Part shown: piece by piece, positions 56,139 to 64,000 of the stretch
Layout of the letters: each line of letters starts with the position of its first letter
Numbering within the stretch: the first letter of the stretch is position 1
Origin: Phytopseudomonas daroniae
GTDB taxonomy: Bacteria; Pseudomonadota; Gammaproteobacteria; Pseudomonadales; Pseudomonadaceae
Assembly (NCBI RefSeq): GCF_004327285.1
Contig: NZ_QJUI01000007.1
Location: 124,001-188,000 of the forward strand
Reading direction: 5' to 3'
DNA length: 64,000 nucleotides
Made by a program: the position numbers and the translations under genes
Notes under the pieces: generated by a model
Told to the model about the DNA's origin: nothing
The model's input: the letters and a program-made list of their open reading frames with translations, nothing else
The model's database searches: none

Positions 56139-57476
56139 TTACCCGACTGTTGCCGCCGTGGTCGCCCGTGACTGCCGTAATGCCTGCAGCCGCTCGATGA
56201 CATAACGCAGGTGCATGTGCAGTTCGTACAGTTCGCTGGAGTAGGACAGGGGCACATCGATCTTGTCCATTTCCGCCTCCAGGCTCTCCAGGCGCTGGAT
56301 TTCCTCGTCCAACTGGGCAGGCAGGGTGCCGTCGTGCAACTGCCGGTCGATTTCACGCAGGTGTTTGTACCAGCGGTAGATGCGGGCACGGATGCGCCAG
56401 CGGTACAGCGGGCCGATGGCCTTGATCAGTGGGAACAGCAACACCAGCAGCGGAATGGCCAGGATGATGTATCGGTCGGCCAGGGAGGCGATGCGAAACG
56501 GCAGGTAGCGCTGCAGGATCGGCAGGCCGTTCTTATAGAAATACTCGGCTTCGCCGAGGGTTTTCAGGGTGCGTGGTGGCGCGGCCGGGTACTGATCGGC
56601 GGCGTCGAGCAGATTGCCATCCTTCAGCACTTCGCGGGCGGCGGCGAGAATCAGTGGGGTTAGCGAGGCGTGGAACTCGCCATTGGCCAGCAGGGTGGCG
56701 GAAGGGCCCAGGGTGACGATATCGCGATCCGGCGTATTGCTGGCCAGGTCGAGCAGGCCTTCGCCCACTTCCAGACGGTTCAGGTAAGGCAGGCGGGCCA
56801 TATAAGCGGCGCTGCGGCCGAGGCCGATCAGGTGCAGGTTGGGGGCGCTCGCCAGGCGCTGGATCAGTGCGTTTTCCGCCGGACCGAGAAAGAAGCCGGC
56901 ATCCAGTTCTCCAGCGATCAGTGCATCGGCAGCGCGCTTGCCGCCGATGGCCTGCCAGCTCTCGGGATACTGATCGGGTGTGATGCGATTGGCCTCCAGC
57001 AGCGCGTAGATGACTGCGCCGGAGCCACTGCCGGGCGTGCCGATGGCGACTCGCTGGTCGAGCAGATCCTGAAAATGGGCGCTTGCCTGTGCGCTACGCA
57101 CGAACAGCCACAAGGGTTCCTGGTACATCACGCCAAGGCCGAGCAGCTCGTCACGCTCAGGCGTGGGCAGGGTCAGCTCTTGACCGCTCTGCACCAGCGC
57201 CAGTTGCGCCTCGTTGCTACGCAGTTTGTCGAGATTGTCTCGCGAGCCTTCACTGTTGATCAGCGTGAGGGTAAATCCCTCCCTGGCCAGCTCGTCACGC
57301 AGCTTCTCGCCGAAGGCGTGGTAGCCACCGCTGGCGCTGCCCGTCGCCAGGCTGGCGTGCATGGGCGGCGGCGGCGCCACGAAGTAGAAGAGTGCCGCGA
57401 CCAGGGCTGCGAGTACCGGAACCAGCCAGAAATTGGCCAGCAGCATAATTTTCAGGTCTTTGAGTACACGTGGCAT
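56139..57476 (-). CDS. Membrane-anchored TAXI-family solute-binding protein
   Basis: A 445-residue protein. An N-terminal helix (about 12-32) is followed by a periplasmic TAXI/TRAP binding domain (about 40-325, with [21 protein letters not shown] and [22 protein letters not shown]). A second helix (about 335-360, [15 protein letters not shown]) leads to a cytoplasmic tail (about 365-445) rich in helix and coiled coil. Normal TAXI proteins end after the binding domain and lie next to a DctQM permease gene, which is absent here. It may be a sensor or an adapter. It is 62 bp upstream of the ndpA gene. Confidence 0.85.
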   Translation of the reverse strand: MPRVLKDLKIMLLANFWLVPVLAALVAALFYFVAPPPPMHASLATGSASGGYHAFGEKLRDELAREGFTLTLINSEGSRDNLDKLRSNEAQLALVQSGQELTLPTPERDELLGLGVMYQEPLWLFVRSAQASAHFQDLLDQRVAIGTPGSGSGAVIYALLEANRITPDQYPESWQAIGGKRAADALIAGELDAGFFLGPAENALIQRLASAPNLHLIGLGRSAAYMARLPYLNRLEVGEGLLDLASNTPDRDIVTLGPSATLLANGEFHASLTPLILAAAREVLKDGNLLDAADQYPAAPPRTLKTLGEAEYFYKNGLPILQRYLPFRIASLADRYIILAIPLLVLLFPLIKAIGPLYRWRIRARIYRWYKHLREIDRQLHDGTLPAQLDEEIQRLESLEAEMDKIDVPLSYSSELYELHMHLRYVIERLQALRQSRATTAATVG

Positions 57477-57529
57477 GGCGCTTCCTTTCGATGAATCCGT
57501 TCAAGGATAGAGCCATGCAGCGCTACCAG

Positions 57530-58810
57530 TCACCCCCGAGAGCCACTTTCGCCCAGCGGCATGCCGGTACGGCGCGCCTGGCGCCTGCGGTCGAGCAGCA
57601 TCAGTACGCCCAGCAGGCCAATGGCATACAGCGCATCGCCGCCGAGCATCAGCAGAATGCCGACGCAGAGCAGGGCGCTGATGCCGGCCAGCCAACGCCA
57701 AAGTCCCTTGAGCAGCACCCAGCCGGCGGCCATGCTGAACAGGTAGATGACGATGAAGTTGCCGTTGGCATAGCGGATCAGTTGATCCAGCGACAGCGAC
57801 AGGCTCCAGATCACTGTCGTGCTCAGCGCGCAACTGAGCACCACCAGCAGCAGTGCCCTGGCCGGCACGCCATTGGCGTTGCGGCTGGCCAGCAGGCGCG
57901 GCAGCTTGCCTTCGTCGGCCAGGCTCCAGATCAGCCGTGCGAAGCCCTGGATGTATACGTTCATGGAGGCGAAGCAGGCCAGATAGCCGATGCCCGCGCT
58001 GAGCCAGCGCGCCTGATCGCCGAGCAGCAGATCGAGCATGCGCGGCAGGGAAGCGGCGTCGGTACGTGTATCGCCGTAGGCATGAAAGCTCAGCACTGCC
58101 ACCGAGCAGGCCCAGTACACCAGGCCGGCGAGCAATACGCCGAGCAACAGCGCCAGGGGAAAGTCACGTTGCGGGTTCCTGAACTCCTCGCCCAGGTGAG
58201 TGAAGGCCTCGATGCCGACGAAGCACCAGAACATCACGCCCAGGGCCACCGGCAACAACTGCCAATTGCCCGCCAGTGGCGGCAGCAGCGGTTGTTCGGC
58301 GTGCGGAAGGTCGCCTTTCCACCAGATCAGCGCGATGGTGGCGACGATGACCAGGGCGATGGCGATCTGCACGCTCCCGGAGGTGCGTGCCGGGCGCTGG
58401 CCGAGCAGCAGGATGATGCCCAGGGTGACCAGTTGAATGGCCAGAACCGCCAGGTCGCTCAGCTCGAACAGGGCATGCCAGAAACCGCTGGCGATATTCA
58501 GTGCGGCTGGCAATCCTACTGGCAGAACCGCCAGGAACAGAAAGGCGCTCAGGCGCTCCATGCGCCCGCCGAACGCGCGGCCGATCAGATGCGGCGCGCC
58601 GCCGGCATGGGGGTAGTGGCGACCGAGCTGGGCGAAGGTGAACGCTATCGGCAGAATCAGCACGATCAGCAGCAGCCAGGCCCACAGCGATATCTCGCCG
58701 GCTGCCGTGGCGGCCAGCGCCGGGATCACGAAAATTCCGGTGCCCAGCAGCGACGTGGACAACAGACCGACCCCTTGCAGCAGCCCCAATTCCTTGTTCA
58801 ACCGACTCAT
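57530..58810 (-). CDS. yjeH: APC-superfamily amino-acid transporter (YjeH-like)
   Basis: A 426-residue 12-helix transporter, similar in length and N-terminus (MSRLNKELGLLQGVGLLSTSLLGTGIFVIP) to E. coli YjeH, an exporter of methionine and branched-chain amino acids. The conserved first helix GLLSTSLLGTGIF and helix-6 GIEAFTHLGEEF are visible. The start at 58810 begins the family N-terminus; a longer frame adds 24 residues. An Lrp/AsnC gene is divergent from it, a frequent link for amino-acid exporters. Confidence 0.86.
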   Translation of the reverse strand: MSRLNKELGLLQGVGLLSTSLLGTGIFVIPALAATAAGEISLWAWLLLIVLILPIAFTFAQLGRHYPHAGGAPHLIGRAFGGRMERLSAFLFLAVLPVGLPAALNIASGFWHALFELSDLAVLAIQLVTLGIILLLGQRPARTSGSVQIAIALVIVATIALIWWKGDLPHAEQPLLPPLAGNWQLLPVALGVMFWCFVGIEAFTHLGEEFRNPQRDFPLALLLGVLLAGLVYWACSVAVLSFHAYGDTRTDAASLPRMLDLLLGDQARWLSAGIGYLACFASMNVYIQGFARLIWSLADEGKLPRLLASRNANGVPARALLLVVLSCALSTTVIWSLSLSLDQLIRYANGNFIVIYLFSMAAGWVLLKGLWRWLAGISALLCVGILLMLGGDALYAIGLLGVLMLLDRRRQARRTGMPLGESGSRG

Positions 58811-58989
58811 GTTGTATGCTCTCGCTCGTTCTGACGTGACGGCTGCGACCAGGTGTGGTGCGCTGATCCGCCAAGCTTCCATGGTAAGGCCGCGCCGCTT
58901 CGGAGGCTGCTGGCAAAGCGTCGGCGACGACCGGCGAAACGGCGGGAATGCCCGTCATCTTGTTTGTGCAGATGGGTGCAGAGAGCCAA

Positions 58990-59409
58990 GTGGATAAGTT
59001 CGATCAACGCATCATCGCTTTGCTGCGCGCAGACGCGCGACTGACCGTCACCGAGGTCGCCCGACAGGTCAACCTGTCACGCTCCGCGGTGAGCGAGCGC
59101 ATCCGCCAACTGGAAACGTCCGGGGTCATTCAGGGCTATCACGCCCGTATCGCCGAGCCCACCACCATTGCGGTGCGTGCCTATCTGGAACTGTTCTATA
59201 CGGGCGGGCGCTGTGAGCAGTACGTCGAGCGCATGCGCGCGTTCCCGGAAGTCCGTCGCTGCTCCGGCATCAGCGGGGAAACCGACATGCTGATCTACCT
59301 CGAGGCATCCTCCATGGAGCGGCTGGCTGAGGTACGTGGCGAGATCGAGAACTTCCCTGGGGTGCACAAAATAAAAACCCATATGGTCGTCAAAGACTGG
59401 CTGATGTGA
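58990..59409 (+). CDS. Lrp/AsnC-family transcriptional regulator
   Basis: A 139-residue feast/famine regulator with an N-terminal helix-turn-helix (DQRIIALLRADARLTVTEVARQVNLSRSAVSERIRQLE) and a RAM ligand domain (about 65-139). I take a GTG at 58990 (VDKFDQRI), the usual family start; ATGs at 58948 and 58972 lack ribosome sites. It is divergent from the YjeH-like gene, 179 bp away, and probably senses an amino acid to control it. Confidence 0.88.
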   Translation: MDKFDQRIIALLRADARLTVTEVARQVNLSRSAVSERIRQLETSGVIQGYHARIAEPTTIAVRAYLELFYTGGRCEQYVERMRAFPEVRRCSGISGETDMLIYLEASSMERLAEVRGEIENFPGVHKIKTHMVVKDWLM

Positions 59410-59464
59410 GGCTGCGTTGGTGTGAATAGGTGCCGCCATGATCACGAGAAGACGGAACAACCGT

Positions 59465-59577
59465 CGTAGATGGATCGGAGGGCCTAGCCTAGCGAAGCGT
59501 AATCTGTGGCTTCTCGCGAATTGTTGATTAAGTCGGCGGATTACGCCTTCGGCTAATACGCCCTACGGGCCTTCAAA
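59465..59577. repeat. Degenerate palindromic repeat before the toxin gene
   Basis: CGTAGATGGATCGGAGGGC ... GCGGATTACGCCTTCGGCTAATACGCCCTACG is a decayed member of another Pseudomonas repeat type (CGTAG...CTACG ends, TTACGCCTTCGGCTAA core hairpin). The rest of the 286-bp gap before the toxin gene is AT-rich and holds AAGGAAGA at 59679-59686 as its ribosome site. Confidence 0.55.
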
Positions 59578-59695
59578 TTCGCAAAATTCCCATGGGATAC
59601 AGAAAAATTAAGCATGACCAGTAAAGCGTGACAATGCGCATGGACTGACCACTACCACGGCGTATCATTTCGCCTTTTTCAAGGAAGATTTACAG

Positions 59696-60886
59696 ATGAG
59701 TGGCTACGTCCCGAATAACAGAGATGAGCGAAAGGAGCCACCTGCCCCTCCCTACAACGGAGATTTCGATAAACAACCGCCACGTCCACTTATTCTCGAT
59801 GTGAAAGAACCCGAGAAAGCAGCACCGTTGGCGCCACCTGCCGGCTGTGTCTTTGCAAAGCCCTGCACCTTGCCCGACGGTCAAATCGACTATCCACGCA
59901 CGGCTCCCGCTGAACTCATTAGCCGCTATGGCAAAACAGCTGTGCTGGCTGCCAGCAGTGCTAATGCCAATGGTGACTACCCTCTGAGTCGCCTATCTGG
60001 CGAGTCTATTGCCGGACTGAGCGGTTTATCGCTTCGCGGCCTAGCCGTGGCGGGATCAGCAGGCGGGGGGAGTGTTGCGGGTGGGGCAGCCTCTTCTGGG
60101 GCGGTTATTACAGGCGGTGTCATAGCAAGCACTCTAGTTGGGCTGGTTGCCTTGATGTGGCCCAGCCCAATGGGAAACTCGGATCTCTACACACCTGAAC
60201 AGCTCCGCAGAACGACGAGCGCACGCACGAGAGTGCGGTTTCGTATCGAACAAGCAGCTGACGGCACCCTCAAAGCCTACGGCTTTCATACAGCCGCCAA
60301 GACCGGCTGGGAAATGATCGACGTGGTGCAGTTCACGCCCCAGGGCGAGGAGCAGATAGCCGATTTCGGCGGTGGAATCACATTGGTCTGGACGCCTGCA
60401 GTTGATTCCGTAGATGCGTTAGGCATCCCACCCCTGAAAGCAGGGCCGCAAGTCCCCCCTATCTGGATTTACCCCGCAACGGATACGGCTGCGAAAGCGC
60501 TGGAAAATCCCATTTATCCGCCCGAGTACAAAGACTTTATCTTGGTCTTCCCGGCTGAATCGGGAATACAACCGCTGTATGTGGTGGTGAGCTTAGCCTT
60601 TGAACCTGCGGCTTATCATGGAAAAACAGACAACGCCGTCAAAAGTAAGGGGCCAGAGAATGGTCAAGAGGCCCTTGATAATTCTGTTCAAGTAAAACCA
60701 ACATCGCCCAGACGCATTGGTGTTGACCCTCAAACAAAAGAAATAGTGGTCTTTGACAGAACAGGCGGTGATGTCTACCACGGGCACGTACGCCCTTGGG
60801 AAAAACTGCATCAAGACATGAAAAATGCACTTATTAAATCAGGCAAAACAGATGCCAAGGGCAACATTCTAGGAGCTTCGCAATGA
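59696..60886 (+). CDS. S-type pyocin-domain toxin
   Basis: A 396-residue polymorphic-toxin-like protein. A proline-rich N-terminus (1-48) is followed by a CVFAKPC motif (51-57) and a Gly/Ala-rich hydrophobic stretch (105-155). An S-type pyocin translocation-type domain comes next (about 165-305, ending with PPIWIYPATDTAAKALENPI and FILVFPAESG). A charged linker leads to a C-terminal effector of about 90 residues (RRIGVDPQTKEIVVFDRT then YHGHVRPWEKL, H362, H364, R366). I recall similar C-terminal modules on other toxins but cannot name the activity; a nuclease is a guess. No receptor-binding N-terminal domain is present. The stop overlaps the next start (ATGA). Confidence 0.82.
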   Translation: MSGYVPNNRDERKEPPAPPYNGDFDKQPPRPLILDVKEPEKAAPLAPPAGCVFAKPCTLPDGQIDYPRTAPAELISRYGKTAVLAASSANANGDYPLSRLSGESIAGLSGLSLRGLAVAGSAGGGSVAGGAASSGAVITGGVIASTLVGLVALMWPSPMGNSDLYTPEQLRRTTSARTRVRFRIEQAADGTLKAYGFHTAAKTGWEMIDVVQFTPQGEEQIADFGGGITLVWTPAVDSVDALGIPPLKAGPQVPPIWIYPATDTAAKALENPIYPPEYKDFILVFPAESGIQPLYVVVSLAFEPAAYHGKTDNAVKSKGPENGQEALDNSVQVKPTSPRRIGVDPQTKEIVVFDRTGGDVYHGHVRPWEKLHQDMKNALIKSGKTDAKGNILGASQ

Positions 60887-61227
60887 GCTTATCTTATCAA
60901 GACCCGTCGATGTCTCATGACCAAGCCGTCCAATTCCTTTCAACAGCTGATCCGAAATTAATTATTTCAGCACTAATCTCTATAGGGCTCAACGAAACTG
61001 ACTGGGTGTGGGCACAAAACATCTGCATTGAGCATTTAAATAATTTCAATGAAAATATTGTCTCCGCTGCTATAGCCGCTCTTGGCCACATCGCAAGAAG
61101 GCATGAAAAATTAGAACTAGAGATAACAAGGAAGGCACTTAAAGAAGCTCAATTGAAATACCCGTCATTAGCAGGAAATATCGCTGACACCTTAGATGAT
61201 ATTGAGATGTTCACCACTGATAATTAA
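60883..61227 (+). CDS. Probable immunity protein for the pyocin-S-type toxin
   Basis: A 114-residue, wholly helical, acidic protein with HEAT-like helix pairs (PKLIISALISIGLNETDWVWAQN; NENIVSAAIAALGHIARRHEK). It overlaps the toxin stop by four bases, the usual toxin-immunity coupling. It is visibly more AT-rich than its surroundings. No other function is suggested by its sequence; immunity is inferred from position, size and charge. Confidence 0.75.
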   Translation: MSLSYQDPSMSHDQAVQFLSTADPKLIISALISIGLNETDWVWAQNICIEHLNNFNENIVSAAIAALGHIARRHEKLELEITRKALKEAQLKYPSLAGNIADTLDDIEMFTTDN

Positions 61228-61269
61228 ATTACCACTTTGCGTCAGGAGCCAGACACCGGGCATGCTGAC

Positions 61270-61344
61270 TTATAACAACTGGTTCAAATCGTTCGCTTCG
61301 CTCACCGGGACGTGCTAAAGCCGCCCCTTAACCAAATGTTATGC
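61270..61344 (+). other. attC-like integron recombination site
   Basis: TTATAAC (61270-61276, R'') and GTTATGC (61338-61344, R') bound a 75-bp imperfect palindrome. TATAACAACTGGTT pairs with AACCAAATGTTAT (ATAACA-xx-TGGTT on both strands), and an unpaired C in GGTTCAA against TTAACC gives an extrahelical base. The centre (GTTCGCTTCGCTCACCGGGACG ... GCCGCCCC) resembles attC sites of Pseudomonas chromosomal integrons as I recall them. It lies 43 bases after the immunity gene stop and 18 bases before the next start. No integrase gene is in the window. Confidence 0.72.
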
Positions 61345-61362
61345 CGCAAGGGAGTTAGTCGC

Positions 61363-61779
61363 ATGCAACCACGAATAACAGTCATCACGATTGGCGTTGA
61401 TGACCTTGAGGCTTCGTTGCGTTTCTATCGTGATGGCTTGGGTTTTCCCACCGAAGGCATCGTGGGCGAAGAGTTCGAGTATGGGGCGGTTGTATTCATT
61501 GAGTTGCAGCCCGGTCTTCGTTTGGCTCTCTGGCCTCGCAAGAGCATCGCTCATGACACGGGGGTTGTCGTTGGCCCCTCCAGCGCTACTGAAATGACAC
61601 TCGGACACAACGTTTATTCAAAGGCTGAGGTCGATGCGGTCATGGCAAGAGCAACCTCGGCAGGCGCTGTTATTGTCAAGGCGGCGCATGACACGTTCTG
61701 GGGAGGCTATTCGGGCTACTTTCAAGACCCCGATGGACATCTCTGGGAAATTGTCTGGAATCCGCAATGGTCGGAATAG
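61363..61779 (+). CDS. VOC-family (glyoxalase/bleomycin-resistance fold) protein
   Basis: A 138-residue protein with paired beta-alpha-beta-beta-beta units (ITVITIGVDDLEASLRFYRDGLGFP; and SGYFQDPDGHLWEIVWNP near the end). A metal-type His/Glu pair is present in the second unit (DPDGHLWEI). AGGGAG lies before ATG 61363. The gene follows the attC-like site directly, a position like that of a cassette gene. Substrate unknown. Confidence 0.87.
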   Translation: MQPRITVITIGVDDLEASLRFYRDGLGFPTEGIVGEEFEYGAVVFIELQPGLRLALWPRKSIAHDTGVVVGPSSATEMTLGHNVYSKAEVDAVMARATSAGAVIVKAAHDTFWGGYSGYFQDPDGHLWEIVWNPQWSE

Positions 61780-61885
61780 GCGAGATCGATGGATCGGGGA
61801 TGGACATGACGAGGCACCATGGTGGTAGTGCCCCGATCTTGTGAAGCGGTTTCTGGTGAAGCCGTTAAGCGAACGTGAAAAAGTG

Positions 61886-63157
61886 TCAGGACGGCGCCTC
61901 GAACGACACCTGAAAACAGCTGCCGGTAACGGGCAGGCTGTGCACCGATATCTGCCAGCCCTGGTGGGCGCAGATGCGTTTGACCAGCGACAGCCCCAGG
62001 CCGAGGCCCTCGCCACGGGCCTGCTCGCCGCGTACGAACGGGTCGAAAATCTGTTCGTGATGCTGTTCCGGGATGCCGACGCCGCTGTCCTCGACGCGAA
62101 ACCCACTAGGCAGCAGGGTGAGTTTCACGAAGCCGGTTTCGGTGTAATGCAACGCGTTGCGCAGTAGGTTGGCCATCACCGTACGCAGCAAGGTGGGGTT
62201 GTAGATACCATCGTTCTGCGCTTCCACTTCCAGGCGGAAATCCAGACCTTTCTCGCGCATCGGCGGTGACCAGATATCGACCTGCTCATCGGCGATCTGG
62301 CGCAGGCTGGCACTGCCCGGGAACGTGCTTTCGTTACCCTTGACGCGGGCCAGTTGCAGGAAGGTCTGCACCAGATCCTGCATCTCGGTGCTGGCTCTTT
62401 CGATGCGTTCCACCTGCTTGCGTTGCACTGGCTCCAGGGCGACCTGGGAGAGCAGCTCGCACGAGCTGGCGATGACCATCAACGGCGTGCGCAGCTCATG
62501 GCTGACGTCACTGGTGAACAGGCGTTCACGCTCCAGGGACTGACGCAGGCGCCCCAGGGTGCTATCGAATGCGGCGGCAAGCTGGCCGACTTCATCGTCC
62601 GGGTATTCCGGTGCCAGGGCCGGCGCCAACGGCAGGAGCTGGTCGCGGTGACGCACCTGATTGGCCAGCTTGCTCACTGGCCTCATCACCCGTTCGGACA
62701 TGAACCAGCCCAGGCCCAGGGCACCGAGCACGGACAGCAGAAAGCCCGCCAGCACGACGTTGAACAGCACCTGCTCGCGCTTTTCGAACTCACTCTGTTC
62801 CTTCACCAGCAGGTAGCGGTCACCGTCGATGGTCTGGCTAAAGATATAGAACGCTCGCTCGCCCTCTAGCTGCTCGCTGAAGCCCTCCGGTGATTCGGCA
62901 TAACGGCTGGGGATCGCGTATTGCGGATAGCCCGAGGCATAAAAGCGGGTTTTCGCATCCAGACGCGGAGCCTGGTCGTTCTTCAAATCCTGCTCCATGA
63001 CCGCCCCCAGTTCCAGGGCGAGCTCTTCGGAAACCAGGTGTTCCTCGATCAGGTGAACGATGGCCACGATGCTCAGGGAAAAGACCCCGCTGACCAGAAC
63101 GGTCATGGTCACGAAGGCGATGAGGATGCGCCGTCGGAACGGCTGCTTAGTTTCCAT
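61886..63157 (-). CDS. Two-component sensor histidine kinase
   Basis: A 423-residue inner-membrane kinase. Helices at about 10-35 and 132-153 bound a periplasmic sensor of about 95 residues. HAMP (about 155-208), the H-box SHELRTPL with H220, and ATPase motifs (NLLRNALHYT; DSGVGIPE; GLGLGLSLVKRI) follow. Its ATG at 63157 lies inside the response regulator's end (11-bp overlap), so the two are co-translated. The ligand is not visible. Confidence 0.92.
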   Translation of the reverse strand: METKQPFRRRILIAFVTMTVLVSGVFSLSIVAIVHLIEEHLVSEELALELGAVMEQDLKNDQAPRLDAKTRFYASGYPQYAIPSRYAESPEGFSEQLEGERAFYIFSQTIDGDRYLLVKEQSEFEKREQVLFNVVLAGFLLSVLGALGLGWFMSERVMRPVSKLANQVRHRDQLLPLAPALAPEYPDDEVGQLAAAFDSTLGRLRQSLERERLFTSDVSHELRTPLMVIASSCELLSQVALEPVQRKQVERIERASTEMQDLVQTFLQLARVKGNESTFPGSASLRQIADEQVDIWSPPMREKGLDFRLEVEAQNDGIYNPTLLRTVMANLLRNALHYTETGFVKLTLLPSGFRVEDSGVGIPEQHHEQIFDPFVRGEQARGEGLGLGLSLVKRICAHQGWQISVHSLPVTGSCFQVSFEAPS

Positions 63158-63830
63158 CGCGATTCGCTGCCAGACGGTAGCCCACGCCATGCAAGGTATG
63201 CAGCAATGCCGTGGTGAAGGGTTTGTCGATGGCCTGGCGCAATTGATGGATGTGGCTGCGCAAGCTGTCGCTGTCAGGGCAGTCGTCGCCCCACAAGGCT
63301 TCTTCCAGGGCCTCGCGGCGCACCACGGCGGGCGAGCGCTGCATCAGCACCGCCAGCAGTTTCATGCCCAGCGGGTTGAGTTTGATGGGCGTGCCGGAGC
63401 GGGTCACGGTCAGGGTATCGAGGTCGTATGTGAGCTCGGCGACTTCCAGCAGCCGTCGGCGATTGCCCTGCGAGCGACGCAGAATGGCTTCGATGCGCGC
63501 GACCAGCTCGGACAGCGCAAAGGGTTTGATCAGGTAATCGTCGGCGCCGGCACTCAGGCCTTGCAGGCGGTCTTCCAGGGCGTCGCGCGCGGTGAGCATC
63601 AGGATCGGTATGCTGCTGCGCGCTTCTTCGCGCAATCGACGGCACAACTGATAGCCATCCAGGCCGGGCAGCATGATGTCCAGTACGATCAGGTCGTAAT
63701 GGCCCTGAGTGGCAAGGTGCAGGCCGGACAGACCATCCTGGGCGCAATCCGCCGTGTAACCCTTGAGCTGCAGGTAATCCAGGATATTGGCCAGGATGTC
63801 GCGGTTGTCTTCGATCACCAAAATGCGCAT
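63147..63830 (-). CDS. OmpR/PhoB-family response regulator
   Basis: A 227-residue regulator. The receiver (1-115) has the acidic pair E7/D8, phospho-acceptor D51 and K102; the C-terminal winged helix (about 125-225) ends HTLHGVGYRLA. It is transcribed ahead of its kinase and divergent from the gene that may begin at 63937. Its target is unknown; regulators of this type often act on the divergent neighbour. Confidence 0.93.
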   Translation of the reverse strand: MRILVIEDNRDILANILDYLQLKGYTADCAQDGLSGLHLATQGHYDLIVLDIMLPGLDGYQLCRRLREEARSSIPILMLTARDALEDRLQGLSAGADDYLIKPFALSELVARIEAILRRSQGNRRRLLEVAELTYDLDTLTVTRSGTPIKLNPLGMKLLAVLMQRSPAVVRREALEEALWGDDCPDSDSLRSHIHQLRQAIDKPFTTALLHTLHGVGYRLAANRDGN

Positions 63831-63936
63831 GCAACGTTCTCTTCACAGGGGTTGACGCTTTTTTCACGAAGCATTGACGAAGCCTTCATAGGGTAATCGC
63901 ACGATTGTCGCTCGTTCATCCAGCCAGGCTCATACG

Positions 63937-64000
63937 ATGCCACAGCTCCGATATGCCTCACCACGCTCCTTGCCGTTTGCCTGCCGCTCTGCACGCCAGG
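63937..64000 (+). CDS. Possible start of a divergent gene (3' partial)
   Basis: ATG 63937 opens a frame (MPQLRYASPRSLPFACR...) that runs without a stop to the end of the window. The 106-bp gap to the response regulator is AT-richer and contains TTGACG sequences, as a promoter would. Only about 21 codons are visible, so the product cannot be named. Confidence 0.35.
   Translation, partial: MPQLRYASPRSLPFACRSARQ

Noticed and set aside
57470..58834. 454-residue plus-strand frame opposite the YjeH-like gene
   Set aside because: Shadow of a membrane protein gene; composition is Gln/His-rich with no membrane segments or motifs.
61780..61885. A second attC site after the VOC gene
   Set aside because: I looked for paired R boxes and an inverted structure and found only a short GGCAC/GTGCC pair, so the VOC gene is not a complete cassette in this window.

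Overview
The window is GC-rich, densely coded chromosome of a Pseudomonas. The gene order purT / corC-like - ccsA-like / ffh / rpsP-rimM-trmD-rplS / thioesterase - xerD - dsbC - hom - thrC follows the order I recall from P. aeruginosa, as do the neighbourhoods rhlB - carboxylesterase - aap - pcs and ndpA. An attC-like integron site and a family of palindromic repeats suggest the P. mendocina / oleovorans / alcaligenes / stutzeri side of the genus. This is recall of synteny and style, not a database result. No rRNA, tRNA, CRISPR array, transposase or prophage was seen.

Layout. 1-13.4 kb is core: purine synthesis (purT, cut by the window edge), a CNNM/CorC-type membrane protein with a CcsA-like partner, SRP (ffh), the ribosomal protein and tRNA modification operon, then xerD, dsbC, hom, thrC and a secreted endonuclease I. 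13.6-24.9 kb is one same-strand envelope-stress block: DUF2170, PspA/IM30, a YqiJ-like OB-fold membrane protein, a large flotillin, a small TerB-like protein, a 1743-residue AAA+ coiled-coil ATPase, a rhomboid protease and a PLD-type protein. Its first gene has a ribbon-helix-helix-like N-terminus and a palindromic operator-like site inside its promoter. 25.2-29.3 kb is a FecI/FecR/TonB-receptor iron-signalling set. 29.4-35.0 kb holds a membrane protein, rhlB, an M19 dipeptidase, a cNMP-binding diguanylate cyclase and a carboxylesterase. 35.5-39.8 kb is the AapJQMP general amino-acid ABC transporter.

40.0-44.9 kb is valine catabolism (mmsA-mmsB), an MHS-family symporter and a divergent LysR regulator. 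45.0-47.7 kb has a SnoaL-like protein, phosphatidylcholine synthase, a GIY-YIG protein and a GST-like protein. 47.7-54.6 kb is a compact, microcompartment-free ethanolamine pathway: aldehyde dehydrogenase, permease, EutB, EutC and a divergent AraC regulator. 54.7-59.4 kb has a membrane-anchored glutaredoxin, NdpA/YejK, an anchored TAXI-type binding protein and a YjeH-like exporter with a divergent Lrp/AsnC regulator. 59.7-61.8 kb is the clearest accessory patch: a pyocin-S-type toxin, an overlapping helical immunity candidate, an attC-like site and a VOC protein, visibly more AT-rich in its middle. The window closes with a two-component system and perhaps the first codons of its target gene.

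The intergenic DNA is rich in repeats: four copies of a ~92-bp palindrome (CGTAGGGTGGA...CCACCCTACG), two full and one partial member of a 140-155-bp MITE-like element with GGGCACCTCTAAAAAC ends, one REPIN and two CTTGAAGCTTG-type palindromes. The most interesting items are the PspA-flotillin-AAA block with its possible leaderless, self-regulated first gene, the toxin/immunity/attC patch, and the MITE-like elements that end exactly next to Shine-Dalgarno sequences.
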